DNA of 37,470 bases from an uncultured Clostridia bacterium (lineage in GTDB: Bacteria; Bacillota; Clostridia; Oscillospirales; UBA644), in assembly GCA_944382895.1 (NCBI GenBank), contig CALWNV010000012.1, positions 1 through 37,470 of the forward strand, in the 5' to 3' direction. Shown here piece by piece: positions 24,227 through 32,482 of this stretch. The stretch's first letter is position 1, and every line of letters starts with the position of its first letter. The notes beneath the pieces were generated by a model. The model was not told the origin of the DNA. It was given only the letters and a program-made list of their open reading frames with translations, and made no database searches. The position numbers and the translations under genes were made by a program.

Positions 24227-25546
24227 ATGTCAGGAATAAACATTGTGCTATCCACAATTACAGTCACAATCATGCTTTTATGCGGACTACTGTTTTCCGT
24301 CAAAACACATTTCATACCGCTGAGGAAATTCGGAAACGCGTTAAAATCGAATGAAGGGCAAACAGCAAAAAACAGGAATGGGAAAATATCATCATTTCAG
24401 TCATTCGCAACATCAGTCGCCGGGACTATAGGTGTAGGAAACATAATAGGTGTCGCGGCTGCCGTAACGATCGGTGGCCCCGGTACGGTTTTCTGGATAT
24501 GGGCATCAGCGTTGCTTACAATGGCAATAAAGTATTCGGAAATATTTCTTGCGGTAAAAAACAAACCTTCTCCCTTACCAGGGGCATTCAGTTATCTGAG
24601 AAAAGTCCTTGCAAAACCGGTTATGGATATATATGCGTTCGCAGTAATCGCAGCTTCTCTCTTTATGGGGAACATGGTTCAGACAAACGCTGTAGCCGAA
24701 TATTTCGGCAAAGCGTTCGACACTCCGCCTATATGGTCCGCGATCGCGCTTGTTTTGATTTGTTCGGTACCTTTAATAGGTCTTTCAAAAAAGATATTCT
24801 ATCTGCTCGGTATACTTGTACCGATAATGGGAGCATTCTTCATTATAGGTGGTACAGTTCTTATTTCAATGAATATGTCAGAACTGCCCAAAGCTTTTGA
24901 AAAAATTTTCAGCAGCGCATTTTCTTTTTCTTCACTTGGCGGCGCGGCAGTTTTTACCGCAATAAATAAAGGGGTCACTATCGGGCTGATATCAAACGAA
25001 GCAGGACTTGGCAGCGCGGCGTTTGCGCATTATGAGGCTGATGAAACAAATCCTCATAAAGAAGCTCTCTGGGGCGCGCTTGAAGTCTTTGCCGACAGCA
25101 TTGTGGTATCGTCTATAACCGCACTGGTTCTTTTAGTAAGCGGAAAGCAAAGCGTTTTTGACGCATTTTTCTGTCAATTCGGGTTCTGGGGCGGAGCCTT
25201 CACAGCAACAGCCGTATTATTATTCGGGGTCTCATCGGTTTTATGCTGGTCATTTTACGGAAAAACGGCAGGAGAGTTTTTTTCAAAAAAAATACTGCCG
25301 ATTTATACGGCAGCAAGTGTATGTGCTGTTTTTGCAGGAAGCCTTCTTCCCTTTGACACAGTATGGGGATTATCGGAATTTTTCAACTCGATCATGCTGA
25401 TAATAAATCTATACGGGGTCTTCCGTTTGAGAAATGAGGTCTTTAACAACTTCCCCGGCAATAACAAGCCCCGCCGAGGAAGGAACAAAAGAAATACTTG
25501 CGGGAACACGAATTCCAGGAATAGTTTCTCCCGCAGAACGACATAA
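24227..25546 (+). CDS. Sodium:alanine symporter (AGCS family) with an overprinted C-terminal tail
   Basis: The protein imports alanine or glycine together with Na+. It has about ten membrane helices and typical AGCS blocks: FQSFATSVAGTIGVGNIIGVAAA (near 65-87), GGPGTVFWIW, KYSEIFLAVK, ISNEAGLGSAAFAHYEA and FGVSSVLCWSFYG. The ATG at 24227 follows AGAGGTGCTG. Homology fades after LYGVFRLRNEV; the last 35 or so residues are polar and Arg/Asn-rich and are read antisense through the end of tcdA. The stop therefore lies 138 bases inside the convergent gene. The tail may be a recent extension after loss of the original stop. The first 390 or so residues look intact. Confidence 0.88.
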   Translation: MSGINIVLSTITVTIMLLCGLLFSVKTHFIPLRKFGNALKSNEGQTAKNRNGKISSFQSFATSVAGTIGVGNIIGVAAAVTIGGPGTVFWIWASALLTMAIKYSEIFLAVKNKPSPLPGAFSYLRKVLAKPVMDIYAFAVIAASLFMGNMVQTNAVAEYFGKAFDTPPIWSAIALVLICSVPLIGLSKKIFYLLGILVPIMGAFFIIGGTVLISMNMSELPKAFEKIFSSAFSFSSLGGAAVFTAINKGVTIGLISNEAGLGSAAFAHYEADETNPHKEALWGALEVFADSIVVSSITALVLLVSGKQSVFDAFFCQFGFWGGAFTATAVLLFGVSSVLCWSFYGKTAGEFFSKKILPIYTAASVCAVFAGSLLPFDTVWGLSEFFNSIMLIINLYGVFRLRNEVFNNFPGNNKPRRGRNKRNTCGNTNSRNSFSRRTT

Positions 25547-26128
25547 AACCGGAGGTTCGGAAGAATAAACGACTTTAACGTTTTTTATCCCGTTCTTTCT
25601 CAATTCCCTGCGCATAACTTTTGCCAAAGGACATGTATCCGTTTTTTCAATATCACAAACCCGAAACTTTGTCGGATCAAGTTTATTCCCTGTACCCATG
25701 CAGCTGATAACAGGAACCCCCGCCTCTTTAGCACAACGAATTATAAGAACTTTAGAAGAAACCGTATCTATCGCATCAACTACATATGAAAATTCTGAAA
25801 AATCCAACTGATTTGAAGTGTTTTCATCAAAATAGATCGTCCGCGACCTGACTTTGGCGTCAGGATTTATCTGTAAGACTCTTTCACACATAACATCGCT
25901 TTTATACCGACCAACAGTCGTCATAAGCGCACATAACTGTCGGTTTATATTGCTTTCGGAAACAATATCGCCGTCAACAACAGTCAGCGCGCCGATACCG
26001 GCACGAGAGAGAGCCTCTATAACATAAGACCCGACACCTCCTGCCCCGAACACAGCTACATGCGCGGCAAAAAGTTTTCTCATACCTTCAGAGCCTATAA
26101 GCATTTCTGTACGTTCTGTTCTTCTCAT
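25409..26128 (-). CDS. tcdA: tRNA threonylcarbamoyladenosine dehydratase (TcdA/YgdL, ThiF/E1-like)
   Basis: TcdA uses ATP to cyclise the t6A base of tRNA at position 37. The 239-residue product has the E1-like nucleotide-binding loop VFGAGGVGSYVIEAL (27-41) and DGDIVSESNINRQL. It continues with YVVDAIDTVSSK, the MGTGNKLDP block and the family-type end FVPSSAGLVIAGEVVKDL. The start overlaps the plsY stop by 4 bases. Its last 138 bases are overlapped by the symporter ORF on the other strand; since its C-terminal motif is typical for the family, this frame is the older one. Confidence 0.92.
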   Translation of the reverse strand: MRRTERTEMLIGSEGMRKLFAAHVAVFGAGGVGSYVIEALSRAGIGALTVVDGDIVSESNINRQLCALMTTVGRYKSDVMCERVLQINPDAKVRSRTIYFDENTSNQLDFSEFSYVVDAIDTVSSKVLIIRCAKEAGVPVISCMGTGNKLDPTKFRVCDIEKTDTCPLAKVMRRELRKNGIKNVKVVYSSEPPVLCRSAGETIPGIRVPASISFVPSSAGLVIAGEVVKDLISQTEDPV

Positions 26129-26772
26129 TTTTTCTTACCGAAATTAAATTTATTCTCAGTACCGGATATTATACGTTTTATATTTGATTTATGATTAAAT
26201 ATCAGCAGCAAACACATGAGCAAAGTTATAATTACCAAAACCCACCAAAACGGGCTGTCCCTATAAATAAAAGCTGTTGAGATCGGCATCCCCACGGAAG
26301 CAATCATTGAAGCGAGAGAAACCATTCTTGAAATAAAGAACACAGTAAGAAACACAACTACCAAAACAAGCAAAATCCGCCAATCAAGAACACCCATCAC
26401 AGCCGCGCATGTAGTTACACCCTTACCGCCCTTGAAACCATGGAAACAAGGGAATCTGTTTCCTAACATACAACCAAAAACCGCGACGCATCCGCTTATA
26501 ACAGCTCCTACCTCGCCTATCCCGAACACATCACCGGGGAAAAGATATTTTGCCAGAAGCCCGGCGGCAAATCCTTTAGCAATTTCTACAATTATCACGC
26601 TTATTCCCCACGCGGCTCCCATCGTTCGCGCGACATTGGTACCTCCGGCGTTCCCGCTGCCCCTTGTACGTATATCGAATTTTCCTATGTATCGTGTAAC
26701 AACAATCGATAAATTCACGCTTCCTACAAGATACCCGAAAAGAAGCGCGATAAACAAATACAAATATCCCAC
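26125..26772 (-). CDS. plsY: Acyl-phosphate:glycerol-3-phosphate acyltransferase PlsY
   Basis: PlsY is the multi-pass membrane enzyme that transfers the acyl group from acyl-phosphate to glycerol 3-phosphate, the first step of phospholipid synthesis. It has about five helices and the family motifs GYLVGSVNLSIV, RTRGSGNAGGTNVARTMG and FHGFKGGKGVTT. I chose GTG at 26772 because GGAGGAGG lies six bases before it; the longer frame from a TTG at 26790 begins inside that ribosome-binding site. It sits between der and tcdA, coupled to tcdA by a 4-base overlap. Confidence 0.93.
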   Translation of the reverse strand: MGYLYLFIALLFGYLVGSVNLSIVVTRYIGKFDIRTRGSGNAGGTNVARTMGAAWGISVIIVEIAKGFAAGLLAKYLFPGDVFGIGEVGAVISGCVAVFGCMLGNRFPCFHGFKGGKGVTTCAAVMGVLDWRILLVLVVVFLTVFFISRMVSLASMIASVGMPISTAFIYRDSPFWWVLVIITLLMCLLLIFNHKSNIKRIISGTENKFNFGKKK

Positions 26773-26790
26773 AAAAACCCTCCTCCGCAA

Positions 26791-28116
26791 TTATTTGTCT
26801 TTTTCTTTTTTTTCACGTATTAAAAGTTTTATAGGCGTAGCGTCAAGCCCGAAAGCCTCCCTGATACGATTTTCAATATACCGTTGATATGAAAAATGAA
26901 AAAGATCCGCATCATTACAAAAACAAACGAAAGTAGGAGGATTAGAAGCAGGCTGCGTCATATAATAAAGTTTAAGCCGTTTGCCCTTGTCTGTAGGAGG
27001 CTGGACCTTCAGCGTAGCGTCGGCAAGAACATCATTCAAAACTCCGGTAGAAACACGTGTTGAATGCTGCTGCCTAACATAATTTATCATATCAAAAAGC
27101 TTTTCGACCCTCTGCCCTGTCTTTGCAGAGATAAAAACAACAGGCGCGTATGACATGTATTTTAGATCTTCGCGTATCTTTACCTTCATTTTGTTCATAG
27201 TCCGGTCATCTTTTTCTACCGTGTCCCATTTATTTACCGCAATCAGAGACGCTTTGCCCTTTTCATGAGCAAAACCCGCGATTTTGGTATCCTGCTCAGT
27301 TACGCCGTCATTCGCATCAATCATTATAATAACTACATCCGCACGGTCAACCGCCATATATGAACGTAATACGCTATAACGTTCTATATTCTCAGTAACC
27401 TTGCTTTTCTTTCTTAGACCAGCAGTATCAATGAAAAGATACCTTCCGTGTGTATTGCAGACAAGCGCGTCAACGGCATCACGGGTAGTCCCAGGTATAT
27501 CCGAAACAATAAGTCGTTCCTCACCGAGGATCCTGTTTATCAAGGAAGATTTCCCCGCATTAGGTTTACCTATCACCGCAACTTTTACCGTATCACTGTC
27601 ATATTCAGGTTCAGGTTCAATTTCCTCAAGTTTGTCATAAACAGCGTCAAGCAAATCTCCTATACCGAGGCCGTGAGCAGACGAGACAGCAATAGGGTCT
27701 CCGAGACCGAGATTATAAAACTCATAAAAATCCACAGGAACATCTCCCGGTCTGTCGACCTTGTTCACGCATAAAACAACTTTTTTCCCGGCTTTGAGCA
27801 ACATAGACGCCACCTCACTGTCCGTTGCTGTAAGCCCCGTGAGCATATCCGTGACAAGAATGACAACATCAGCCTTTTCTATCGCTATCTGTGCCTGTCT
27901 GCGCATTTGAGATAAAACAACGTCATCCGTCCTTGGTTCAATCCCTCCGGTATCAACAAGCTGAAACGTCTTACCACGCCATTCTCCGTCGGCATAGATA
28001 CGGTCACGTGTAACACCCGGCGTATCCTCAACTATCGAGATCCGCCGACCGATTATTTTATTGAATAAGGTGGACTTCCCAACATTAGGGCGACCCACTA
28101 TAGCTATAAGAGGCAT
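26791..28116 (-). CDS. der: Ribosome assembly GTPase Der (EngA)
   Basis: Der has two tandem GTPase domains and helps assemble the 50S subunit. The first G1 motif is GRPNVGKSTLFNK (7-19), with DTPGVTRD and NKVD. The second is GKPNAGKSSLINRI near residue 182, with DIPGTTRDAVD and NKWD. A C-terminal KH-like domain ends in LIREKKEKDK. The length of 441 residues is standard. It lies 1 base after the DUF512 stop and about 19 bases before plsY, so it is in the middle of an operon. Confidence 0.96.
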   Translation of the reverse strand: MPLIAIVGRPNVGKSTLFNKIIGRRISIVEDTPGVTRDRIYADGEWRGKTFQLVDTGGIEPRTDDVVLSQMRRQAQIAIEKADVVILVTDMLTGLTATDSEVASMLLKAGKKVVLCVNKVDRPGDVPVDFYEFYNLGLGDPIAVSSAHGLGIGDLLDAVYDKLEEIEPEPEYDSDTVKVAVIGKPNAGKSSLINRILGEERLIVSDIPGTTRDAVDALVCNTHGRYLFIDTAGLRKKSKVTENIERYSVLRSYMAVDRADVVIIMIDANDGVTEQDTKIAGFAHEKGKASLIAVNKWDTVEKDDRTMNKMKVKIREDLKYMSYAPVVFISAKTGQRVEKLFDMINYVRQQHSTRVSTGVLNDVLADATLKVQPPTDKGKRLKLYYMTQPASNPPTFVCFCNDADLFHFSYQRYIENRIREAFGLDATPIKLLIREKKEKDK

Positions 28117-28117
28117 A

Positions 28118-29437
28118 TCAACACCTTTTCTTTCTGCTGTATGAACTGAGTATTTTATCTATCAAATCCTCAGCGGAACAATCTGTAACCCTGACTTTTA
28201 CGGCAAGAGCTTTTTCAATATCATCTATTGTCACATCATCAAGAAACGATCTGTCCCTGAGCATTGATGACGGAATCAAAAGATAATTTCCCAAAGGCTT
28301 ATCTTTCAGCTGACATATTATGTCCTGCCCTGTCACAAGCCCCGTAACAGTTACGTCACCGCCAAAAAATTCATTTTTAACAGGATATACACGACACGTG
28401 ATATTAGGCGCTTTCGTTTTCAACAATGAAATACAATTTCTTAAAAGTTTGGCTGAAGCTTCTCCGGTAACAACAGAAACATCAACAAAGGCCTTACGAA
28501 AACGCATATATTTTACTGAATCCGAAAACTCCTGCGCAAAAGCTATAACCATCCCCACTCCGTTTTCTATCTGTTCAAAATCCTCATAATATCCATAATC
28601 GGGGAAAGGAATAGAGGCTTTTTGAAAAAGTTCATCCGCCACATAAAATAATCGTGTTCCGAGTTCCTCAAGACATCGGTCACCGAAATCATTTACCTGA
28701 TTTACAGCGGCAGCGGCGCTTTGTCTGGTAAACGACATAAGAGGGTAAAGATTTTTTCTGTATTTTGTAAGCCCTACAGGAACTATCGACACACTTGTCA
28801 ACGCAGGATAGAGGTTTTTAAGATCACTCATCGTTTTTGCAAGAGCCTCTCCGTCATTCAATCCGGGACAAAGGACTATCTGACACCTCATATTTATACG
28901 TGCCCGCTTAAAACGTTCAAGTAATTCCATTATCCCGGCAGCCTTAGGATTTGCCATCATTTTGACACGAAGCTCAGGGTCGGTCGTATGGACGGAAATA
29001 TTCAGGGGAGAAACTCTCATTGAAACAATACGTTCGATATCGTCTTCTGTAAGATTTGTAAGCGTAACATAATTTCCGTAAAGAAGGGAAAGGCGAAAAT
29101 CATCATCTTTATAATACAATGTTTTTCGCATACCTTCAGGAAGCTGATCAATAAAACAAAAAACACACTTATTTTTACAGCTTCTTTGTTCAGACATCAA
29201 AAACGAGTCAAACTCAAAGCGTAAATCACCGTCATAAACCTCTGCTTCAAATAAAAGTTTTTCACCGTTCCGCTCAACTTCAAGCCTGACATTCTCACAA
29301 TCACTTTCCGCCTCTGTAAAAAACATATAATCCAGAACATCAACGACTTTTTTACCGTTAATACTTACAAGGATATCGTTTTTTTTCACTTTGCCATAAA
29401 AGGGACTTGTGGTATGTACATGCGTTATAGTCGCCAT
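28118..29437 (-). CDS. DUF512-domain protein with PDZ and radical SAM-like elements
   Basis: The N-terminus is PDZ-like (TSPFYGKVKKNDILVSINGKKV). Next comes a Cys motif CKNKCVFCF (CxxxCxxC) with IDQLPEGMRKTLYYKDDDFRLS. The radical SAM-like barrel follows (YVTLTNLTEDD, SPLNISVHTTDPELR), then the DUF512 domain with GDRCLEELGTRLFYVADE and VTGLVTGQDI. This architecture is that of the family named putative radical SAM enzyme TIGR03279. Its reaction is unknown. In many Clostridia it sits next to der and plsY, as here. I chose the ATG at 29437 because GAGGAG sits five bases before it. Confidence 0.9.
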   Translation of the reverse strand: MATITHVHTTSPFYGKVKKNDILVSINGKKVVDVLDYMFFTEAESDCENVRLEVERNGEKLLFEAEVYDGDLRFEFDSFLMSEQRSCKNKCVFCFIDQLPEGMRKTLYYKDDDFRLSLLYGNYVTLTNLTEDDIERIVSMRVSPLNISVHTTDPELRVKMMANPKAAGIMELLERFKRARINMRCQIVLCPGLNDGEALAKTMSDLKNLYPALTSVSIVPVGLTKYRKNLYPLMSFTRQSAAAAVNQVNDFGDRCLEELGTRLFYVADELFQKASIPFPDYGYYEDFEQIENGVGMVIAFAQEFSDSVKYMRFRKAFVDVSVVTGEASAKLLRNCISLLKTKAPNITCRVYPVKNEFFGGDVTVTGLVTGQDIICQLKDKPLGNYLLIPSSMLRDRSFLDDVTIDDIEKALAVKVRVTDCSAEDLIDKILSSYSRKKRC

Positions 29438-29457
29438 ATATCTCCTCACAACACTTC

Positions 29458-29484
29458 AAAAGGGGCTGCAGAGCAGCCCCTTTT
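29458..29484 (-). terminator. Intrinsic terminator after rpmF
   Basis: A perfect 12-base stem (AAAAGGGGCTGC at 29458-29469 pairing with 29473-29484) has a 3-base loop. The stem ends in TTTT on the minus strand. It lies 2 bases after the rpmF stop. Confidence 0.85.
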
Positions 29485-29486
29485 CG

Positions 29487-29684
29487 TTAAGCGTTTGCTT
29501 TCTTCGCTTCAATTTTAATTACTTCTTTGCCGTCATAATATCCGCAGTGTTTGCAAACTCTGTGGGACAACGTATATTCACCGCAATGTGAACACTTCAC
29601 CATTCCGGGCATATCAAGTTTCCACACGCTTGAACGTCTTTTATGCTTTCTCTGCTTAGAAATTCTTCTCTTCGGTGCGATCAT
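29487..29684 (-). CDS. rpmF: 50S ribosomal protein L32
   Basis: The 65-residue basic protein starts with the L32 hallmark [18 protein letters not shown]. It has a zinc ribbon with Cys 31, 34, 44 and 47 (CSHC and CKHC). The start is ATG at 29684, with AGGAGG nine bases before; a longer frame to 29729 has no support. It follows yceD, the usual partner order. The typical downstream plsX/fab genes are not here. Confidence 0.97.
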   Translation of the reverse strand: MIAPKRRISKQRKHKRRSSVWKLDMPGMVKCSHCGEYTLSHRVCKHCGYYDGKEVIKIEAKKANA

Positions 29685-29719
29685 TATTAAACACCTCCTA
29701 AAAATACTTATATTTTTTA

Positions 29720-30181
29720 TTAAACGCAATTACATTGGTGGTTGTTCAGATTTATCCCGCATTTAGGACAAAGACCTTTACAACTCTCATCACAAAGAAC
29801 AACCATCGGTATCTCAAGTGATAAAGCGTCATATGCGGTTTTTGCTAGATCCACAGTACCGTTTTCAATTGAGACACTGTCATCTTTAGACTCAGAAAGA
29901 GTAATCAAAGTATCAATTTTACTTTCTATCAAAAGCTTTATATCTTCGGCACAACGGGCACATATACATTTATGTATTCCTTTTATCTGCGCTTTGAAAG
30001 AAATTATTCCTAAAGAGTTCTTAACTGTTCCCTTAATATTTACGGGAATCTCAAACTCTTTAGAAAGATCGATTTCTTCCAATGAGATCTCACGGTCAAA
30101 ATCCACCGTAAAATCTTCTGAACGAAACAAATCAGTTAAATCAAGAAAACTGTTATCCAAAACATCCGCATTATAATTCAT
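29720..30181 (-). CDS. yceD: YceD family protein (DUF177, 23S rRNA accumulation)
   Basis: YceD-type proteins are needed for normal 23S rRNA levels. The middle of the protein has the typical CxxC (CICARCAED near residue 92). The C-terminus has [18 protein letters not shown], a second Cys cluster, and NHQCNCV. The frame starts with ATG at 30181, but there is no ribosome-binding site and the -10 of a good promoter is only one base upstream of that ATG. Homology-type sequence begins about residue 9 ([11 protein letters not shown]), so a TTG at codon 8 (30160) is a possible true start. It is co-transcribed with rpmF. Confidence 0.88.
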   Translation of the reverse strand: MNYNADVLDNSFLDLTDLFRSEDFTVDFDREISLEEIDLSKEFEIPVNIKGTVKNSLGIISFKAQIKGIHKCICARCAEDIKLLIESKIDTLITLSESKDDSVSIENGTVDLAKTAYDALSLEIPMVVLCDESCKGLCPKCGINLNNHQCNCV

Positions 30182-30182
30182 A

Positions 30183-30210
30183 ATTATATCATAAATCCTA
30201 TAAAAGTCAA
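30183..30210 (-). promoter_or_regulatory. Sigma-A promoter of yceD-rpmF
   Basis: On the minus strand TTGACT (30210-30205), a 16-base spacer, then TATAAT (30188-30183). The -10 ends one base before the ATG at 30181, so transcription would begin within the first codons of the longest frame. Confidence 0.7.
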
Positions 30211-30232
30211 TAGGTAAAAATTAAAATTTCAA

Positions 30233-31423
30233 TTAAAGTTTGATTTCTCTGCCTCCATCAGAAGGCTCCGAAATATAAAATTCAGGAGTAATACCTGTAC
30301 GGGAAGTATATTTTTCCTTGACTTGACTTATAAATGTATCCAAAACGTCATCTTTAACTATACTTACAGTACACCCACCAAAACCGGCGCCAGTCATTCT
30401 CGAACCGATACAGCCCTCTATCTTAAGGCTTTCCTCCACCATTGTATCAAGATGCATACCCGTAACCTCATATAAATCACGCAACGAAATATGGGAACCT
30501 GTCATAAGTTTACCAAACTCCTCAAGATCGCCTGAAGTCAATGCCTCAACCGATTTAAGAACCCTATCGCATTCATATATTACATGCTCCGCTCTCATAC
30601 GGCATACATCATCTTTTATCAGTAGCTTGTTTTCTTCAAATTCCTCTACGGCAAAATCACGCAGACATGTTGCCTCAGGTTTTATCTGGCGAAGCTGCTC
30701 AAGAGCTTTTGCGCACTCTTCACAACGTTCGTTATACTTACTTTCGGCAAGTGAACGTTTTTTCTTAGTATTCCCTATAACTATTTTGTAACCTTTCATA
30801 TCAAGCGGAACATATTTATAAGAAAGATCTTTGCAGTCAAGAAATATCGCATGTCCCTCACGCCCCATTGCGCTGGCAAACTGATCCATGATGCCACAGC
30901 TTACTCCGCAAAAAATATTTTCCGCTTTTTGAGAAAGCTTTGCTATTTCTGTCATATCAATTTCATTTTTTTTGTCATTTGCCTCATTGGAGAATGTCGC
31001 CAACATCAAAGCCATTACAACCTCGATCGCCGCAGAAGATGAAAGTCCCGCACCCAAAGGCACCTCATCATGATACAATATATCACACGGAACTATCGTA
31101 TACCCCGCATTCTGCATAACATAAGCGACACCAGCCTGATAATTACCCCATTTAAGGCTACGGCACTCTTCGATATTTGAAATATCAATCACAGGTCTGT
31201 CATTAAGGTCTGTTGCCGCAAGACGAATCTTATCCCCTTTAGTTTTACGGACAAGCAACGTAGAAGATTGCATTATCGCGGCAGGAAAAACGAACCCACC
31301 GTTATAATCGGTGTGTTCTCCTATCATATTTACGCGTCCGGGAGATGTAAACACACGTATATCAGATTCATCCCCGCCGTAAATCTCAATAAATTTACGT
31401 TTTAATTCATTATAATCCGGCAT
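30233..31423 (-). CDS. galK: Galactokinase
   Basis: GalK phosphorylates alpha-D-galactose at C1 with ATP, the entry step of the Leloir pathway. The 396-residue GHMP kinase has the galactokinase signature GRVNMIGEHTDYNGGFVFP (about 29-47). The ATP loop is PLGAGLSSSAAIEV (about 121-134), and the C-terminal motif is MTGAGFGGCTVSIV. The ATG follows AGGAGGGGC. It is a single gene with a perfect sigma-A promoter; neither galT nor galE is in the window, so the rest of the pathway is elsewhere. Confidence 0.96.
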   Translation of the reverse strand: MPDYNELKRKFIEIYGGDESDIRVFTSPGRVNMIGEHTDYNGGFVFPAAIMQSSTLLVRKTKGDKIRLAATDLNDRPVIDISNIEECRSLKWGNYQAGVAYVMQNAGYTIVPCDILYHDEVPLGAGLSSSAAIEVVMALMLATFSNEANDKKNEIDMTEIAKLSQKAENIFCGVSCGIMDQFASAMGREGHAIFLDCKDLSYKYVPLDMKGYKIVIGNTKKKRSLAESKYNERCEECAKALEQLRQIKPEATCLRDFAVEEFEENKLLIKDDVCRMRAEHVIYECDRVLKSVEALTSGDLEEFGKLMTGSHISLRDLYEVTGMHLDTMVEESLKIEGCIGSRMTGAGFGGCTVSIVKDDVLDTFISQVKEKYTSRTGITPEFYISEPSDGGREIKL

Positions 31424-31452
31424 ACTTTGCCCCTCCTGTAAGAGCTTTTTTT

Positions 31453-31481
31453 ATTATAAAGAATATTTTACCTTTTGTCAA
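31453..31481 (-). promoter_or_regulatory. Consensus sigma-A promoter of galK
   Basis: On the minus strand TTGACA (31481-31476), a 17-base spacer, then TATAAT (31458-31453); both hexamers are perfect. No clear repressor site was seen between it and galK. Confidence 0.88.
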
Positions 31482-31508
31482 GCAAAAAAGCAAAAATACC
31501 GATACTTG

Positions 31509-31832
31509 TCAAAAAATATTCTCTACAGAAGGAAGTTCAGATAAAAGCCAACCTGATATCTCCGCTTTCAAATCAGTGATTTCATCAGAATCGGCATTTG
31601 AGTTTTTAAGCTTTTCAACCTGTTTATCAACCAAAGCGATTTTCTCACCGTTAATAAGAAAAGACAACCATATGCGACTTTTATCATATTCTTTACAAAA
31701 TTCTCCATACTCTCCTTTTTCGATAAATCTTACAAGCGTTTCACTTTCAGATTTAATAAAAAAAAGCCCGGAAATCATTACCGCCGAAATTATAACAAGG
31801 ATTATTACCGAGGAAATAAACTTAATTCTCAT
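31509..31832 (-). CDS. DUF4363 family membrane-anchored protein
   Basis: The 107-residue protein has an N-terminal membrane helix (about residues 6-27) and a helical outer domain (ESETLVRFIEKGEYGEFCKEY, then KSRIWLSFLINGEKIALVDKQVEKL). DUF4363 proteins are regularly encoded directly after DUF421/YetF genes, as here; the two genes overlap by 11 bases. Its role is unknown. Pairing suggests it works with the DUF421 protein at the membrane. Confidence 0.75.
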   Translation of the reverse strand: MRIKFISSVIILVIISAVMISGLFFIKSESETLVRFIEKGEYGEFCKEYDKSRIWLSFLINGEKIALVDKQVEKLKNSNADSDEITDLKAEISGWLLSELPSVENIF

Positions 31833-32460
31833 CTTTCTTTATCACACTTATATCCTCTTCACATACACTCATCCAAAATACTTGGGAAAATGAGGATATC
31901 CCTCTCTTTTGTAACTCGTTTATCATATCGATTTTTGAAAATCCTAATTTTTTCATATTTGTTTTTACAGGTTTGCCATCAACTATCAAAGGCAAAGGGA
32001 AAGTTTTCACATTTGTTGTTTTTTTTAGCAAAACACTTATATTGCCGCTGGTTTCAAGAACGCAGAACCTAACTTCTTCCGGAGAAAGCGCTCCCCCCTT
32101 ACGAAGTTCCTCCATAAGCTCGTCCATTGTCAGCTGTGTCTTAGACATTTCCTTTTGATTTATCTTCCCGTCTTCTATTATAAGATTATACCGCCCGGAT
32201 AAAAAAGTTCTAAAAACAGAGCTTTTAAGCGCAAAAACCGAAGACAGCATTTCAAATGCGACCAGCGCGAATATCGGAATTACAGCGTATATGATAGGTA
32301 TATCGATGTTTTGCATAGGAAGCGTCGCGAGCTCGGAAATCAATATTGTCACTGCGAGTTCGGTGGGCTCAAGTTCTCCTATCTGTCGTTTTCCCATAAT
32401 ACGCAAAGACAGCACAGTTATAACATAAAAAATAAACGTACGTATAAAAATAATGGACAC
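31822..32460 (-). CDS. DUF421/YetF family membrane protein
   Basis: The 212-residue product has about three N-terminal membrane helices with the family motif RIMGKRQIGELEPTELAVTILISELATLP (read in pieces: GKRQIGEL, then PTELAVTILIS). A soluble YetF-type C-terminal domain follows (YNLIIEDGKINQKEM, ELRKGGALSPEEVRFCVLETSGNISVL). YetF-like proteins are linked to spore or membrane functions in Bacillus, but the activity is unknown. The start is GTG at 32460 with AGAGGTGA before it. It is followed by its usual partner DUF4363 and preceded by a PAS sensor-like gene. Confidence 0.85.
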   Translation of the reverse strand: MSIIFIRTFIFYVITVLSLRIMGKRQIGELEPTELAVTILISELATLPMQNIDIPIIYAVIPIFALVAFEMLSSVFALKSSVFRTFLSGRYNLIIEDGKINQKEMSKTQLTMDELMEELRKGGALSPEEVRFCVLETSGNISVLLKKTTNVKTFPLPLIVDGKPVKTNMKKLGFSKIDMINELQKRGISSFSQVFWMSVCEEDISVIKKDEN

Positions 32461-32482
32461 TCTATCACCTCTTACAAGGTTA

